Shown here: positions 1 through 6,385 of the stretch, piece after piece
How positions within the stretch are numbered: the stretch's first letter is position 1
How the letters are laid out: each line of letters begins with the position of its first letter
NCBI GenBank assembly: GCA_018901615.1
Contig: JAHIEN010000086.1
Coordinates: 1 to 20,727 of the forward strand
DNA: 20,727 nt
Direction: 5' to 3'
Source of the DNA: Candidatus Omnitrophota bacterium
GTDB lineage: Bacteria > Omnitrophota > Gorgyraeia > Gorgyraeales > Gorgyraeaceae
Position numbers and translations under genes: made by a program
The notes under the pieces: model-generated
What the model was told of the DNA's origin: nothing
Databases searched by the model: none
What the model saw: only the letters and a program-made list of their open reading frames with translations

Positions 1-2
1 AT

Positions 3-200
3 TATAAGAAGGTGTCGGATTTTTTCCTGAAGTATTTTTCTATTGATAGAGTGGAGAATTTTATTGCTTGGTATAGGGGTTTTAACAGAATGAATTTGAA
101 ACTGGAGTTATTGGATTTAGTTGAGGGAGTTGATACAGGTAAGGCACTGAGGTATCTTGATGATGAGATTTTAAAAAATCTACCAGATAAATTGAGATAA
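3..200 (+). CDS. C-terminal part of an unrecognised protein (5' end outside window)
   Basis: An open frame runs from the window edge (codons TAT AAG AAG GTG) to TGA at 198-200 and encodes about 65 residues. A GTG at 12 could serve as a start, but the frame is open upstream of it, so I read this as the tail of a longer gene. The peptide has aromatic-rich (FFLKYF, FIAWYRGF) and leucine-rich helical stretches and ends in NLPDKLR. I do not recognise the family. The stop sits against the AAGGAGG ribosome binding site of the next gene, so the two are almost certainly cotranscribed. A short gene followed by an XRE regulator suggests a toxin-antitoxin or abortive-infection pair, but nothing in this fragment proves it. 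Base composition is more AT-rich than the rest of the window, as in the following gene. Confidence 0.5.
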   Translation, partial: YKKVSDFFLKYFSIDRVENFIAWYRGFNRMNLKLELLDLVEGVDTGKALRYLDDEILKNLPDKLR

Positions 201-213
201 GGAGGCAGTAAGA

Positions 214-732
214 ATGATTAGGGTAAATTGGTTGTGGGATACTATGCTGGATGAGAAAGAAGTAAGGAAGATTTTGAAGGACGTAGATCATCCAAAATTT
301 GATATTTATGCTGAGAGGCTCCTTTCAAGGGTGTCCGATCCTAAGATGGTGTTTAGCATTCTTCATGAAGTAGACTTTTGTAGAAAATGGCCTACTATAA
401 AAAGAAGGATTCAAAAGGATCAGTGGCTTAAAGATAGGGTTGTATTTTGGCAGACCATATATGAACGCACTTGTGAAAGATTGAGGGAGCAGGGGATTAG
501 GATAAGGGAGACTCAGGACGCAAAAATCCCTCCAGAGCGAATAAAGGTTGCTCATGAGATTAGAAATATTCGCATAAAATTAGGCTATACTCAGAAAGAG
601 ATAGCAAAGAAACTCGGTGTAATTCAGCAGTATATTTCTAAAATTGAAAATGGACATGAGAATGTTTCTGTAGATACTTTGAAGCGTATCGCAGATGTTT
701 TTGATAAGAGGTTAGTTATTGAGCTGAGATGA
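214..732 (+). CDS. XRE-family helix-turn-helix regulator, likely antitoxin-like
   Basis: A 172-residue protein. Residues about 113-168 form a classical Cro/C1-type helix-turn-helix (RIKLGYTQKEIAKKLGV, then QQYISKIENG and LKRIADVFDKRLVIEL). This fold binds DNA and is typical of the antitoxin in HigA/MqsA-like systems. The N-terminal 95 residues (NWLWDTMLDEKEVRKILKD, FCRKWPTIKRRI) are a separate, basic, Trp-rich region that I cannot assign with certainty; it may contact the product of the preceding gene. The ATG at 214 follows a perfect AAGGAGG at 199-205. The gene lies 13 bases after the stop of the upstream gene, so the two form an operon whose promoter is outside the window. The region is AT-rich compared with the downstream housekeeping genes, consistent with horizontal acquisition (inference). 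The HTH assignment is firm; the antitoxin role is not. Confidence 0.75.
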   Translation: MIRVNWLWDTMLDEKEVRKILKDVDHPKFDIYAERLLSRVSDPKMVFSILHEVDFCRKWPTIKRRIQKDQWLKDRVVFWQTIYERTCERLREQGIRIRETQDAKIPPERIKVAHEIRNIRIKLGYTQKEIAKKLGVIQQYISKIENGHENVSVDTLKRIADVFDKRLVIELR

Positions 733-770
733 CGTAAAGCAGATAATCCATGCTATAGCTTTTTTATAAA

Positions 771-799
771 TTGCATAAATAGTTATTTGGCGGTAAAAT
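771..799 (+). promoter_or_regulatory. Putative sigma-70 promoter for the ferritin-like gene
   Basis: TTGCAT at 771-776 and TAAAAT at 794-799 are separated by 17 bases. Transcription would begin near 806, just ahead of the AAGGAG ribosome binding site at 816-821 and the ATG at 829. This marks a fresh transcription unit after the XRE gene. The call is sequence-only and depends on hexamer match and spacing. Confidence 0.5.
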
Positions 800-828
800 A
801 AAGGAAATATTCAGAAAGGAGAAACGCT

Positions 829-1305
829 ATGGGAAACTTATTCAATGCCGCCGAGGTCATGGATATGGGGATTGAAAAAGAAAAAAAGAGAAGGGATTTT
901 TATGGCCTTGTAGCCGAGAATTTCAGCGACAAGGAGATGAAAGGACTTTTTGTGAATCTCAGGGACTGGGAAGAGGAACACATAAAAAAGTTTACCGAGA
1001 TCAGAAAAGGCGTTAAAGAGCCGGGGGCCACGGATTCTTACCCCGGAGAATTAGGCGATTATATTAAATCTCTGGTGGATGACAGGTTGTATAAAGAAGT
1101 CTCGCCTGATTCATTCAGTAAAAATGTCAAGACTCCTCTATCCGCGGTCCAGTATGGCATAGGCTTTGAAAAAGACGCTATACTCTTTTTTAAAGAGATG
1201 CTTCCTTTCATGGGAGCGAATAAAGACGCGGTCCAGAATCTTATTAATGAAGAAAAGCAGCACGTAGTCTATCTGACAGAGCTCAAGAGAAAATTAGAAA
1301 AGTAA
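829..1305 (+). CDS. Rubrerythrin/ferritin-like di-iron protein
   Basis: A 158-residue four-helix-bundle protein of the ferritin-like superfamily. It repeats the di-iron ligand pattern twice: Glu18, seven residues before Tyr25, with Glu48-x-x-His51; then Glu114 with Glu142-x-x-His145. This is the arrangement of the rubrerythrin di-iron domain. No rubredoxin CxxC pair is present, so it is a lone ferritin-like domain, as in sulerythrin- or YciE-type proteins. Known relatives reduce peroxide or store iron in anaerobes; the exact reaction here is not shown. The start is set by AAGGAG 7 bases upstream. The stop overlaps the next start as TAATG, so it is translationally coupled to the acylphosphatase gene. 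A cytosolic location is expected, since there is no signal peptide. Confidence 0.85.
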   Translation: MGNLFNAAEVMDMGIEKEKKRRDFYGLVAENFSDKEMKGLFVNLRDWEEEHIKKFTEIRKGVKEPGATDSYPGELGDYIKSLVDDRLYKEVSPDSFSKNVKTPLSAVQYGIGFEKDAILFFKEMLPFMGANKDAVQNLINEEKQHVVYLTELKRKLEK

Positions 1306-1583
1306 TGGCTTACAAACGAGCGCATATTTTTTACTCAGGCCGGGTACAGGGCGTTGGGTTCAGGTATACGGTCAGGAATATCGCCTCTCAACTCAAGCTT
1401 CTAGGGTTGGCGAGGAACCTGCCTGATGGCAGGGTAGAAGTCGTGTGTGAAGGTAAGGAAAAGGACATAGGCCAGTTTCTGGATAGAGTGGTAAAAGAAT
1501 TTTCAAACCGATACATAATCAACGTTGATATAAGCTGGCAAGAAGCCACCCAAGAATTCAAAACATTCAGTATAGAGGCTTAA
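1305..1583 (+). CDS. acyP: Acylphosphatase
   Basis: A 92-residue protein with the full acylphosphatase signature: GRVQGVGFRY at residues 12-21 and the second motif around LARNLPDGRVEV at 35-46. The two catalytic residues fall exactly where the family has them: Arg20 binds the phosphate and Asn38 positions the water. The enzyme hydrolyses carboxyl-phosphate bonds such as acetyl phosphate or 1,3-bisphosphoglycerate. The second-motif tryptophan common in bacterial enzymes is replaced by Leu35, a modest variation. The length is normal (about 90-100 residues). The start overlaps the previous stop by one base (TAATG), and the stop lies 5 bases before the ligA start, so the gene sits inside an operon running from 829 onward. 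Confidence 0.93.
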   Translation: MAYKRAHIFYSGRVQGVGFRYTVRNIASQLKLLGLARNLPDGRVEVVCEGKEKDIGQFLDRVVKEFSNRYIINVDISWQEATQEFKTFSIEA

Positions 1584-1587
1584 GTTT

Positions 1588-3627
1588 ATGTATAAGCAGG
1601 ATATAAAAAAACGCATAGAAAAGCTTCGGGAGTTGATCAATCATCACGACAGGCAATACTATGTCGAGAGCCGGCCTGATATTTCTGACCAGGAATATGA
1701 CAGGTTGATGCGGGAGCTTAAGGAATTAGAGGCGCTTCACCCTGAGCTTATCACTCCTGATTCGCCTACACAGAGAGTAGGCGGAGAGGCGCTGGAAGGC
1801 TTCAAGACTGTTGAACATCGCGTGCCCATGTTGAGCATGGACAATACGTATTCCGCAGATGAGATAATGGAGTTTGACAAGCGCGTAAGAAAGAACCTGG
1901 AGATAGATAAGATCGATTACGTGGTTGAATTAAAGATAGACGGAGTGAGCATATCGCTTCTTTACGAAAATGGTAAATTCATACAGGGCGCTACGCGCGG
2001 AGACGGCGTGAAGGGTGATGACGTCACTGTGAATTTAAAGACAATAAAGAGCCTGCCGTTAAAACTAGAACCTGTCAGGGGCGTAAAAATTCCAGGGACT
2101 TTTGAGGCAAGGGGCGAGATATACCTTTCCAGCAGGATGTTTTTGAAGATCAATAAGGAAAAAGAGAAAAATAACGAAGAGCCGTTTGCTAACCCGCGAA
2201 ACGCGGCTGCCGGCTCATTGAAACTTTTAGACAGCGCCATGGTAGCTGAACGCCAGCTGGATATGTGGATATACGGCCTCGGGTATGTTGAAGGCAGTGT
2301 GTTTAAGGCGCAGTCTGAGGCGCTTGGTTTTTTAAAAGGCGCTGGATTCCGCGTTAACCCGCGCATTAAAAAATGCCGTTCGATAAATGAGGTCATTGAA
2401 TACTGCAAAGAATGGGAGCATAAAAAAGATTCTCTCGAATACGACATAGACGGCATGGTCATAAAGGTGGATCCTTTCGCGCATCAAAGGGCCCTGGGCC
2501 ATACATCTAAGAGCCCGCGCTGGATGATATCGTATAAATTTCCGGCTGAGCAAAAAGAAACAATACTCGAGGATATCATCGTGCAGGTCGGCCGCACAGG
2601 CACCCTTACGCCGGTAGCTGTTTTAAAACCAATCGAATTATCAGGTTCTACTGTGAGCCGCGCGACCCTGCATAATCAGGATGAAGTGGCCCGTAAAGAT
2701 ATAAGGATAGGCGACCATGTAATAATAGAAAAGGCCGGCGAGATCATCCCGCAGGTAGTGGAGGCAATAAAATCCAAGAGAAAAGGCAGGGAGAGGAAAT
2801 TCTCAATGCCTGGAAAATGCCCGGTATGCGGCTCTGAGGTCAAAGAGGTAAAAGGCGAGGTGGCGCTGAGGTGTGAAAATTTGGCTTGCGCTGCCCAGCT
2901 AAAAGAGCGGGTAAAACATTTTGCGTCAAGGCAGGCAATGGATATAGAGGGCATGGGCGACGCGATCGCGGCGCAGCTGGTTGACAGGGGCATGATAAAG
3001 GACTACGGTGATATATATTATCTGAAGCGCGCTGACCTGGCGGGACTTGAGCGCATGGCAGAAAAATCCGCGTCAAACCTTATTGACGCAATTGAGAAAA
3101 GTAAACGCAACACATTAAACAGGCTGGTGTTTGGCCTTGGCATAAGGCACGTGGGAATCAGGGCCGCGTGGATTCTTTCCGCGAGATTCGGGTCGATTGA
3201 CAAGATTGCGTCAGCGGAGATAGAAGGATTCGAGGCCATAAATGAGATTGGGCCTGTTATGGCCGAGAGCATATACAATTTTTTTAGGACAAAAGAGAAT
3301 AAAAAGGTCATTGAAAAGCTGAAGAAGGCAGAGGTGAATGTAAAAGGCAGAGCGCACCCCGCACCACAAGGGTACGGGGCAGGTAGCGCAGAGCGTAAAG
3401 CGTTAGAGGGAAAGACTTTTGTTGTGACAGGGGCTTTAGAGAATTTTTCCAGGCAGGACGCTGAGGAATTGATAAGGCAAAATGGAGGCAATGCGTCCTC
3501 GAGCGTGAGTAAAAAAACAGATTTTCTGGTTACGGGCAAAGACCCGGGGTTTAAATACGATAAGGCGAAGAAACTCGGTGTAAAAATAATAAGAGAGGAA
3601 GAATTTAAAAAATTAATTCAAAAATAG
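1588..3627 (+). CDS. ligA: NAD-dependent DNA ligase LigA
   Basis: A 679-residue bacterial DNA ligase with all family modules in order. The NAD-binding Ia domain (Tyr24-Tyr25, DQEYDRL, DSPTQRVGG) is followed by the nucleotidyltransferase core with the adenylated lysine Lys116 in ELKIDG. The OB fold comes next (SYKFPAEQKET, VGRTGTLTPVA), then a Cys4 zinc finger (Cys411, Cys414, Cys429, Cys434), helix-hairpin-helix repeats (about 450-585) and a C-terminal BRCT domain (606-679). It seals nicks in replication and repair using NAD. Between the HhH region and BRCT (about 587-604) is a low-complexity Pro/Gly/Ala linker encoded by an imperfect palindrome flanked by an 8-bp direct repeat (see repeat entry). 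The ATG at 1588 follows GAGG a short distance upstream. Length and motifs are complete; there is no sign of decay. Confidence 0.98.
   Translation: MYKQDIKKRIEKLRELINHHDRQYYVESRPDISDQEYDRLMRELKELEALHPELITPDSPTQRVGGEALEGFKTVEHRVPMLSMDNTYSADEIMEFDKRVRKNLEIDKIDYVVELKIDGVSISLLYENGKFIQGATRGDGVKGDDVTVNLKTIKSLPLKLEPVRGVKIPGTFEARGEIYLSSRMFLKINKEKEKNNEEPFANPRNAAAGSLKLLDSAMVAERQLDMWIYGLGYVEGSVFKAQSEALGFLKGAGFRVNPRIKKCRSINEVIEYCKEWEHKKDSLEYDIDGMVIKVDPFAHQRALGHTSKSPRWMISYKFPAEQKETILEDIIVQVGRTGTLTPVAVLKPIELSGSTVSRATLHNQDEVARKDIRIGDHVIIEKAGEIIPQVVEAIKSKRKGRERKFSMPGKCPVCGSEVKEVKGEVALRCENLACAAQLKERVKHFASRQAMDIEGMGDAIAAQLVDRGMIKDYGDIYYLKRADLAGLERMAEKSASNLIDAIEKSKRNTLNRLVFGLGIRHVGIRAAWILSARFGSIDKIASAEIEGFEAINEIGPVMAESIYNFFRTKENKKVIEKLKKAEVNVKGRAHPAPQGYGAGSAERKALEGKTFVVTGALENFSRQDAEELIRQNGGNASSSVSKKTDFLVTGKDPGFKYDKAKKLGVKIIREEEFKKLIQK
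3347..3395. repeat. Imperfect palindrome with 8-bp flanking direct repeat inside ligA
   Basis: CCCCGCACC (3357-3365) and GGTACGGGG (3371-3379) form a 9-bp stem with one mismatch, flanked by GCGC at 3352-3355 and 3386-3389. The sequence GCAGAGCG occurs on both sides (3347-3354 and 3388-3395), resembling a target-site duplication. The DNA encodes the linker before the BRCT domain. The repeat-to-repeat distance is 41 bases, not a multiple of three, so a simple in-frame insertion is not a complete explanation. Confidence 0.5.
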
Positions 3628-3642
3628 GAATCGAGGGACCTA

Positions 3643-4134
3643 ATGTTAAGGAAAGCTATAACGTATTCGTTAATTATAATTTTTAGCGTATCTTTATGCG
3701 GCTGCGGGGGCCTGCAGCGGAAATTCGCCCGTAAGAAAAAAGACGAGGCAAGGCCCGCGCCTGTAATTACTACATATGACTACGCGAAAGACCGGCGCGT
3801 GGACGAACTCTACAGAAAACACTTCCTGTTCTGGAAGAGCTGGCAGACAGAACTGATCGACAGAATGGGCGGGACTTACAAGAAAAGGGCTGAGTGCTTT
3901 GACTTCACTATCTCAAGCCTGAGAGAGATGAAGAAGTATTTGAAAGAACCAAAGGGCGTTGAACTTGAGAAATTTATAGTCAGAATAAATACGATCGATC
4001 CTGAAGTCAAAAACGCGAGGCTTTCAAAGAGCCAGAAATACAGGATGAGACATCTCCTGGAAACTACCAAACGTCAGATAGACAGGCAGTTTTCATACAG
4101 CAAGGTCAAGGACAGCCTGGAGCTGCAAAAATGA
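3643..4134 (+). CDS. Predicted lipoprotein of unknown function
   Basis: A 163-residue protein with a lipoprotein signal: basic MLRK, a hydrophobic stretch (residues 5-18), then LCGC with Cys21 as the likely lipidated residue (Cys19 is less favourable). The mature part begins GGLQRKFARKKKDEARP, very basic, and continues as mostly helical, charged sequence (VDELYRKHFLFWKSWQTELIDRMGG, KSQKYRMRHLLETTKRQIDRQF). No domain is recognised. It is probably anchored in a membrane facing the periplasm. The start is supported by GAGGGA 6 bases upstream. The stop overlaps the following start as ATGA (4131-4134), giving tight translational coupling to the metallo-hydrolase. Lipoprotein status is well supported; the function is unknown. 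Confidence 0.8.
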   Translation: MLRKAITYSLIIIFSVSLCGCGGLQRKFARKKKDEARPAPVITTYDYAKDRRVDELYRKHFLFWKSWQTELIDRMGGTYKKRAECFDFTISSLREMKKYLKEPKGVELEKFIVRINTIDPEVKNARLSKSQKYRMRHLLETTKRQIDRQFSYSKVKDSLELQK

Positions 4135-4739
4135 TCATTAAAAAGATTGTTGTCGGAGGGATGGAGACAAATTGCTATATTGCCGGGGATGAAGCCACAA
4201 AAGAGGCCTTTGTCATTGACCCTGGCGGAGATTATAAGGAGATAAAAAAGATAATAGACAGGGAAGGCCTGAGGCCAAAGGCAGTTATAAATACTCACGG
4301 CCATGGAGACCATATAATAGCTGACGGCGAGTTCGGCCTGCCCGTGTGGATACACAGGTTGGACGCTGATTTCCTGCGGGACCCTTTAAAGAATCTTTCA
4401 GGCGCATTCGGCATTATGTTTGAGACAGGCCCTGCCAGCAGCCTTTTGGAACATGGCGATATTTTATCTTTCGGGAAGCATGATCTGGAGGTTATCCATA
4501 CCCCAGGACATACGCCTGGCTCAATATGCCTTAAAGGCGACGGCGTGATCTTCGCAGGCGATACGCTTTTTTATGAAGGCATAGGCAGGACAGATTTTAT
4601 ATACGGTTCGCAAGAAGACATATTAAAGTCTATAAAAGAAAGATTGTTTACCCTGGAAGACAGGTATGTAGTTTACCCGGGCCATGGCCCGTCTACCACC
4701 ATTGGCCACGAAAAACAAAACAACCCCTTCATTGCTTAA
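4131..4739 (+). CDS. Metallo-beta-lactamase-fold hydrolase (glyoxalase II-like)
   Basis: A 202-residue MBL-fold hydrolase of the hydroxyacylglutathione hydrolase/YcbL subgroup. The metal-binding motif is His56-x-His58-x-Asp60-His61 (THGHGDH), followed by His127 (TPGHTPGS), Asp144 (FAGDTLF) and His185 (YPGHGPSTT). These complete a two-metal site. The closing GHGPSTTIGHEKQNNPF is typical of this subgroup. Such enzymes hydrolyse thioesters or related small substrates; the substrate here cannot be named. It is cytosolic, with no signal peptide. It starts inside the lipoprotein stop (ATGA). Its own stop, TAA at 4737-4739, lies inside the left arm of a perfect 17-bp inverted repeat that separates it from the recombinase gene. 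Confidence 0.9.
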   Translation: MIIKKIVVGGMETNCYIAGDEATKEAFVIDPGGDYKEIKKIIDREGLRPKAVINTHGHGDHIIADGEFGLPVWIHRLDADFLRDPLKNLSGAFGIMFETGPASSLLEHGDILSFGKHDLEVIHTPGHTPGSICLKGDGVIFAGDTLFYEGIGRTDFIYGSQEDILKSIKERLFTLEDRYVVYPGHGPSTTIGHEKQNNPFIA

Positions 4740-4777
4740 CTTGACAAAACGAGTAATACGCGTTTTGTCAAGTTAAG
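4735..4777. repeat. Perfect 17-bp inverted repeat at MBL stop / xer junction
   Basis: CTTAACTTGACAAAACG (4735-4751) is the exact reverse complement of 4761-4777, around a 9-base loop (4752-4760). It begins two bases before the upstream stop and ends 10 bases before the xer ATG. It is followed by GGGCGGTTTTTA rather than a run of U directly after the stem, so it is not a textbook rho-independent terminator. It could act as an attenuator, an mRNA 3'-end stabiliser, or a protein-binding site. Confidence 0.9.
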
Positions 4778-4787
4778 GGCGGTTTTT

Positions 4788-5675
4788 ATGGATACCCTTA
4801 TCGATGAGTTTCTGAGTTACCTTTCTGTGGAAAGAGGCCTTTCCAATAATACGCTTATCTCATACAAAAGAGACCTGAGGAAATTCCTTAATTATTTAAA
4901 GGCCAGGCGCATAGCTTCGATAGAAAAGGTCTCGAGGCATAATGTTACGTCTTTTATGCTGGATGAAAAAGATAAAGGGCTATCGGCTAATTCTATATCA
5001 AGGGAGCTGGCGTGCCTGAAGAGTTTTTTTAAGTTTCTGTTAAGGGAAAACAAAATAAAAGATAACATAACAGGCGTCATAGAATCTCCTAAATTATGGA
5101 AAAAGCTCCCTGATGTTTTGAGCCTGGATGAGGTCGAAGCTATTCTTAAGACCCCTAATATAAGAGATGTGGCAGGCGCCAGGGACAAGGCATCGATTGA
5201 GCTGATGTACGCGACAGGCATGAGGGTTTCAGAACTGGTGAATTTGAAAATGGATGACCTGAATATTAAAGTGGGGTTTGCCAAGTGTTTTGGAAAAGGC
5301 GGCAAGGAGCGCATAGTGCCTTTTGGAAGAAAGGCCAAAGAAAGCATACTCAGATATCTTGAGAAATCAAGGCCCCGCCTCCTTAAAAAAAAGGTTTCTA
5401 ACGCCTTGTTCCTGACAAGGCTCGGCAGGGCGATGTCCCGCCAGACATTCTGGAAGACAATCAAAAAATATACTAGAGAGGCGCGGATTAAAAAAAACGT
5501 TACCCCGCACAGCCTGAGGCATTCTTTCGCGACACATATACTTGAGAGAGGCGCTGACCTGAGGATAGTGCAGGAGATGCTGGGTCACGCTGATATATCC
5601 ACTACGCAGATTTATACGCACGTGAATAAGGACAGGCTGAAATCGATTCACAAAAAGTTTCACCCGCGGCCATGA
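4788..5675 (+). CDS. xerD: Tyrosine recombinase XerC/XerD
   Basis: A 295-residue tyrosine site-specific recombinase. The N-terminal SAM-like core-binding domain (residues 1-90: FLSYLSVERGLSNNTLISYKRDL) is followed by the catalytic domain. The catalytic set is complete: Arg146 (ATGMRVSEL), a lysine in GKGGKER (170-175), His241 and Arg244 (HSLRHSFATH), His267 (LGHADISTTQ) and the nucleophile Tyr276 (IYTHV). The length and the ending IHKKFHPR resemble XerD more than XerC, but I cannot separate the two firmly. The role would be resolution of chromosome dimers at dif with FtsK. The gene is bounded on both sides by strong palindromes (4735-4777 and 5674-5730). The stop overlaps a potential ATG of the next frame (ATGA), although I prefer a later start for that gene. 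Confidence 0.93.
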   Translation: MDTLIDEFLSYLSVERGLSNNTLISYKRDLRKFLNYLKARRIASIEKVSRHNVTSFMLDEKDKGLSANSISRELACLKSFFKFLLRENKIKDNITGVIESPKLWKKLPDVLSLDEVEAILKTPNIRDVAGARDKASIELMYATGMRVSELVNLKMDDLNIKVGFAKCFGKGGKERIVPFGRKAKESILRYLEKSRPRLLKKKVSNALFLTRLGRAMSRQTFWKTIKKYTREARIKKNVTPHSLRHSFATHILERGADLRIVQEMLGHADISTTQIYTHVNKDRLKSIHKKFHPRP

Positions 5676-5730
5676 GATGTTCGAGGCTTAACCTCGAACA
5701 TCTCAATGTTCGAGGTTTAACCTCGAACAT
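5674..5730. repeat. Tandem twin palindromes at xer / UDG junction
   Basis: Two 25-bp palindromes differ at one base and repeat every 29 bases (5677-5701 and 5706-5730). Each has arms ATGTTCGAGG / CCTCGAACAT around a 5-base centre (CTTAA or TTTAA). In the first copy the perfect stem extends to 13 bp (GAGATGTTCGAGG, 5674-5686, with 5692-5704). The first copy begins inside the xer stop codon TGA. The last ATG of the second copy is an in-frame candidate start of the next gene. Confidence 0.9.
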
Positions 5731-5752
5731 GGAAGCTGTCATAGGTAGCAAA

Positions 5753-6385
5753 ATGCCAGAGAATATCATAAACAAGATAAGAAACTATTTTGAGGCAGAG
5801 AAACAGAGCGGGGTGCGCGAATATCTTTTTGCCCCAAAAAAGAAGGATGAATTTTTAACGTTTAAAGAAGAGGTCATGTCTTGCCAGATGTGCGGCCTTG
5901 CGAAGACACGCAAGAATGTCGTCTTTGGTTCAGGCAATATAAGGGCCAGGCTTGTGTTTGTAGGAGAGGCCCCGGGTTTTGACGAGGATATCCAGGGCCT
6001 GCCGTTTGTAGGTAAGGCAGGCATACTTCTTACCAGGATAATAGAGGCTATGGGATTAAAACGGGAAGATGTTTATATCTGCAATATTCTAAAGTGCCGC
6101 CCGCCGCAAAACAGGAACCCATTGCCTGATGAGATCGCGTCTTGCGCGGGACACCTCTCAAGACAGATAGATCATATTAAGCCGCAGGTCATATGCGGGC
6201 TTGGCAAATTTGCGAGCCAGGTTCTCTTAAAGACAGAAACGCCGATTACAAAACTCAGAGGTAACTGGCAGGAATATAGAGGTATAAGGTTCATGCCAAC
6301 ATACCACCCAGCATACCTTTTGCGCAATCCCCGGGACAAGAATCTTGTCTGGCAGGACATGAAAAAAATAATGGAGATATTGTGA
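5753..6385 (+). CDS. udg: Family-4 uracil-DNA glycosylase (iron-sulfur type)
   Basis: Removes uracil from DNA produced by cytosine deamination. Motif A is GEAPGFDEDIQGLPFVG (residues 71-87) and motif B is YHPAYLLRN (184-192) with His185. Four cysteines suit the 4Fe-4S cluster of family-4 enzymes: Cys44, Cys47, Cys115 and Cys131. The frame is open back to ATG 5672, but the first 19 codons from there are encoded by the twin palindromes. ATG 5729 lies at the end of the palindrome with no good ribosome binding site. ATG 5753 has TAGGT about 7 bases upstream, so I chose it (210 residues). An alternative is the ATGA-coupled start at 5672. The stop overlaps the priA start as GTGA (6382-6385), indicating coupling to priA. 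The family assignment is firm; the start is uncertain. Confidence 0.93.
   Translation: MPENIINKIRNYFEAEKQSGVREYLFAPKKKDEFLTFKEEVMSCQMCGLAKTRKNVVFGSGNIRARLVFVGEAPGFDEDIQGLPFVGKAGILLTRIIEAMGLKREDVYICNILKCRPPQNRNPLPDEIASCAGHLSRQIDHIKPQVICGLGKFASQVLLKTETPITKLRGNWQEYRGIRFMPTYHPAYLLRNPRDKNLVWQDMKKIMEIL

Noticed and set aside
4735..4777. dif site for the adjacent Xer recombinase
   Set aside because: dif is a 28-bp site with two 11-bp imperfect half-sites around 6 bases; this has 17-bp perfect arms and a 9-base loop, and no dif-like TTATGTTAA half-site.
5674..5730. CRISPR-like 29-base repeat
   Set aside because: Only two copies, each a palindrome, with a 4-base gap; no spacers and no cas genes nearby.
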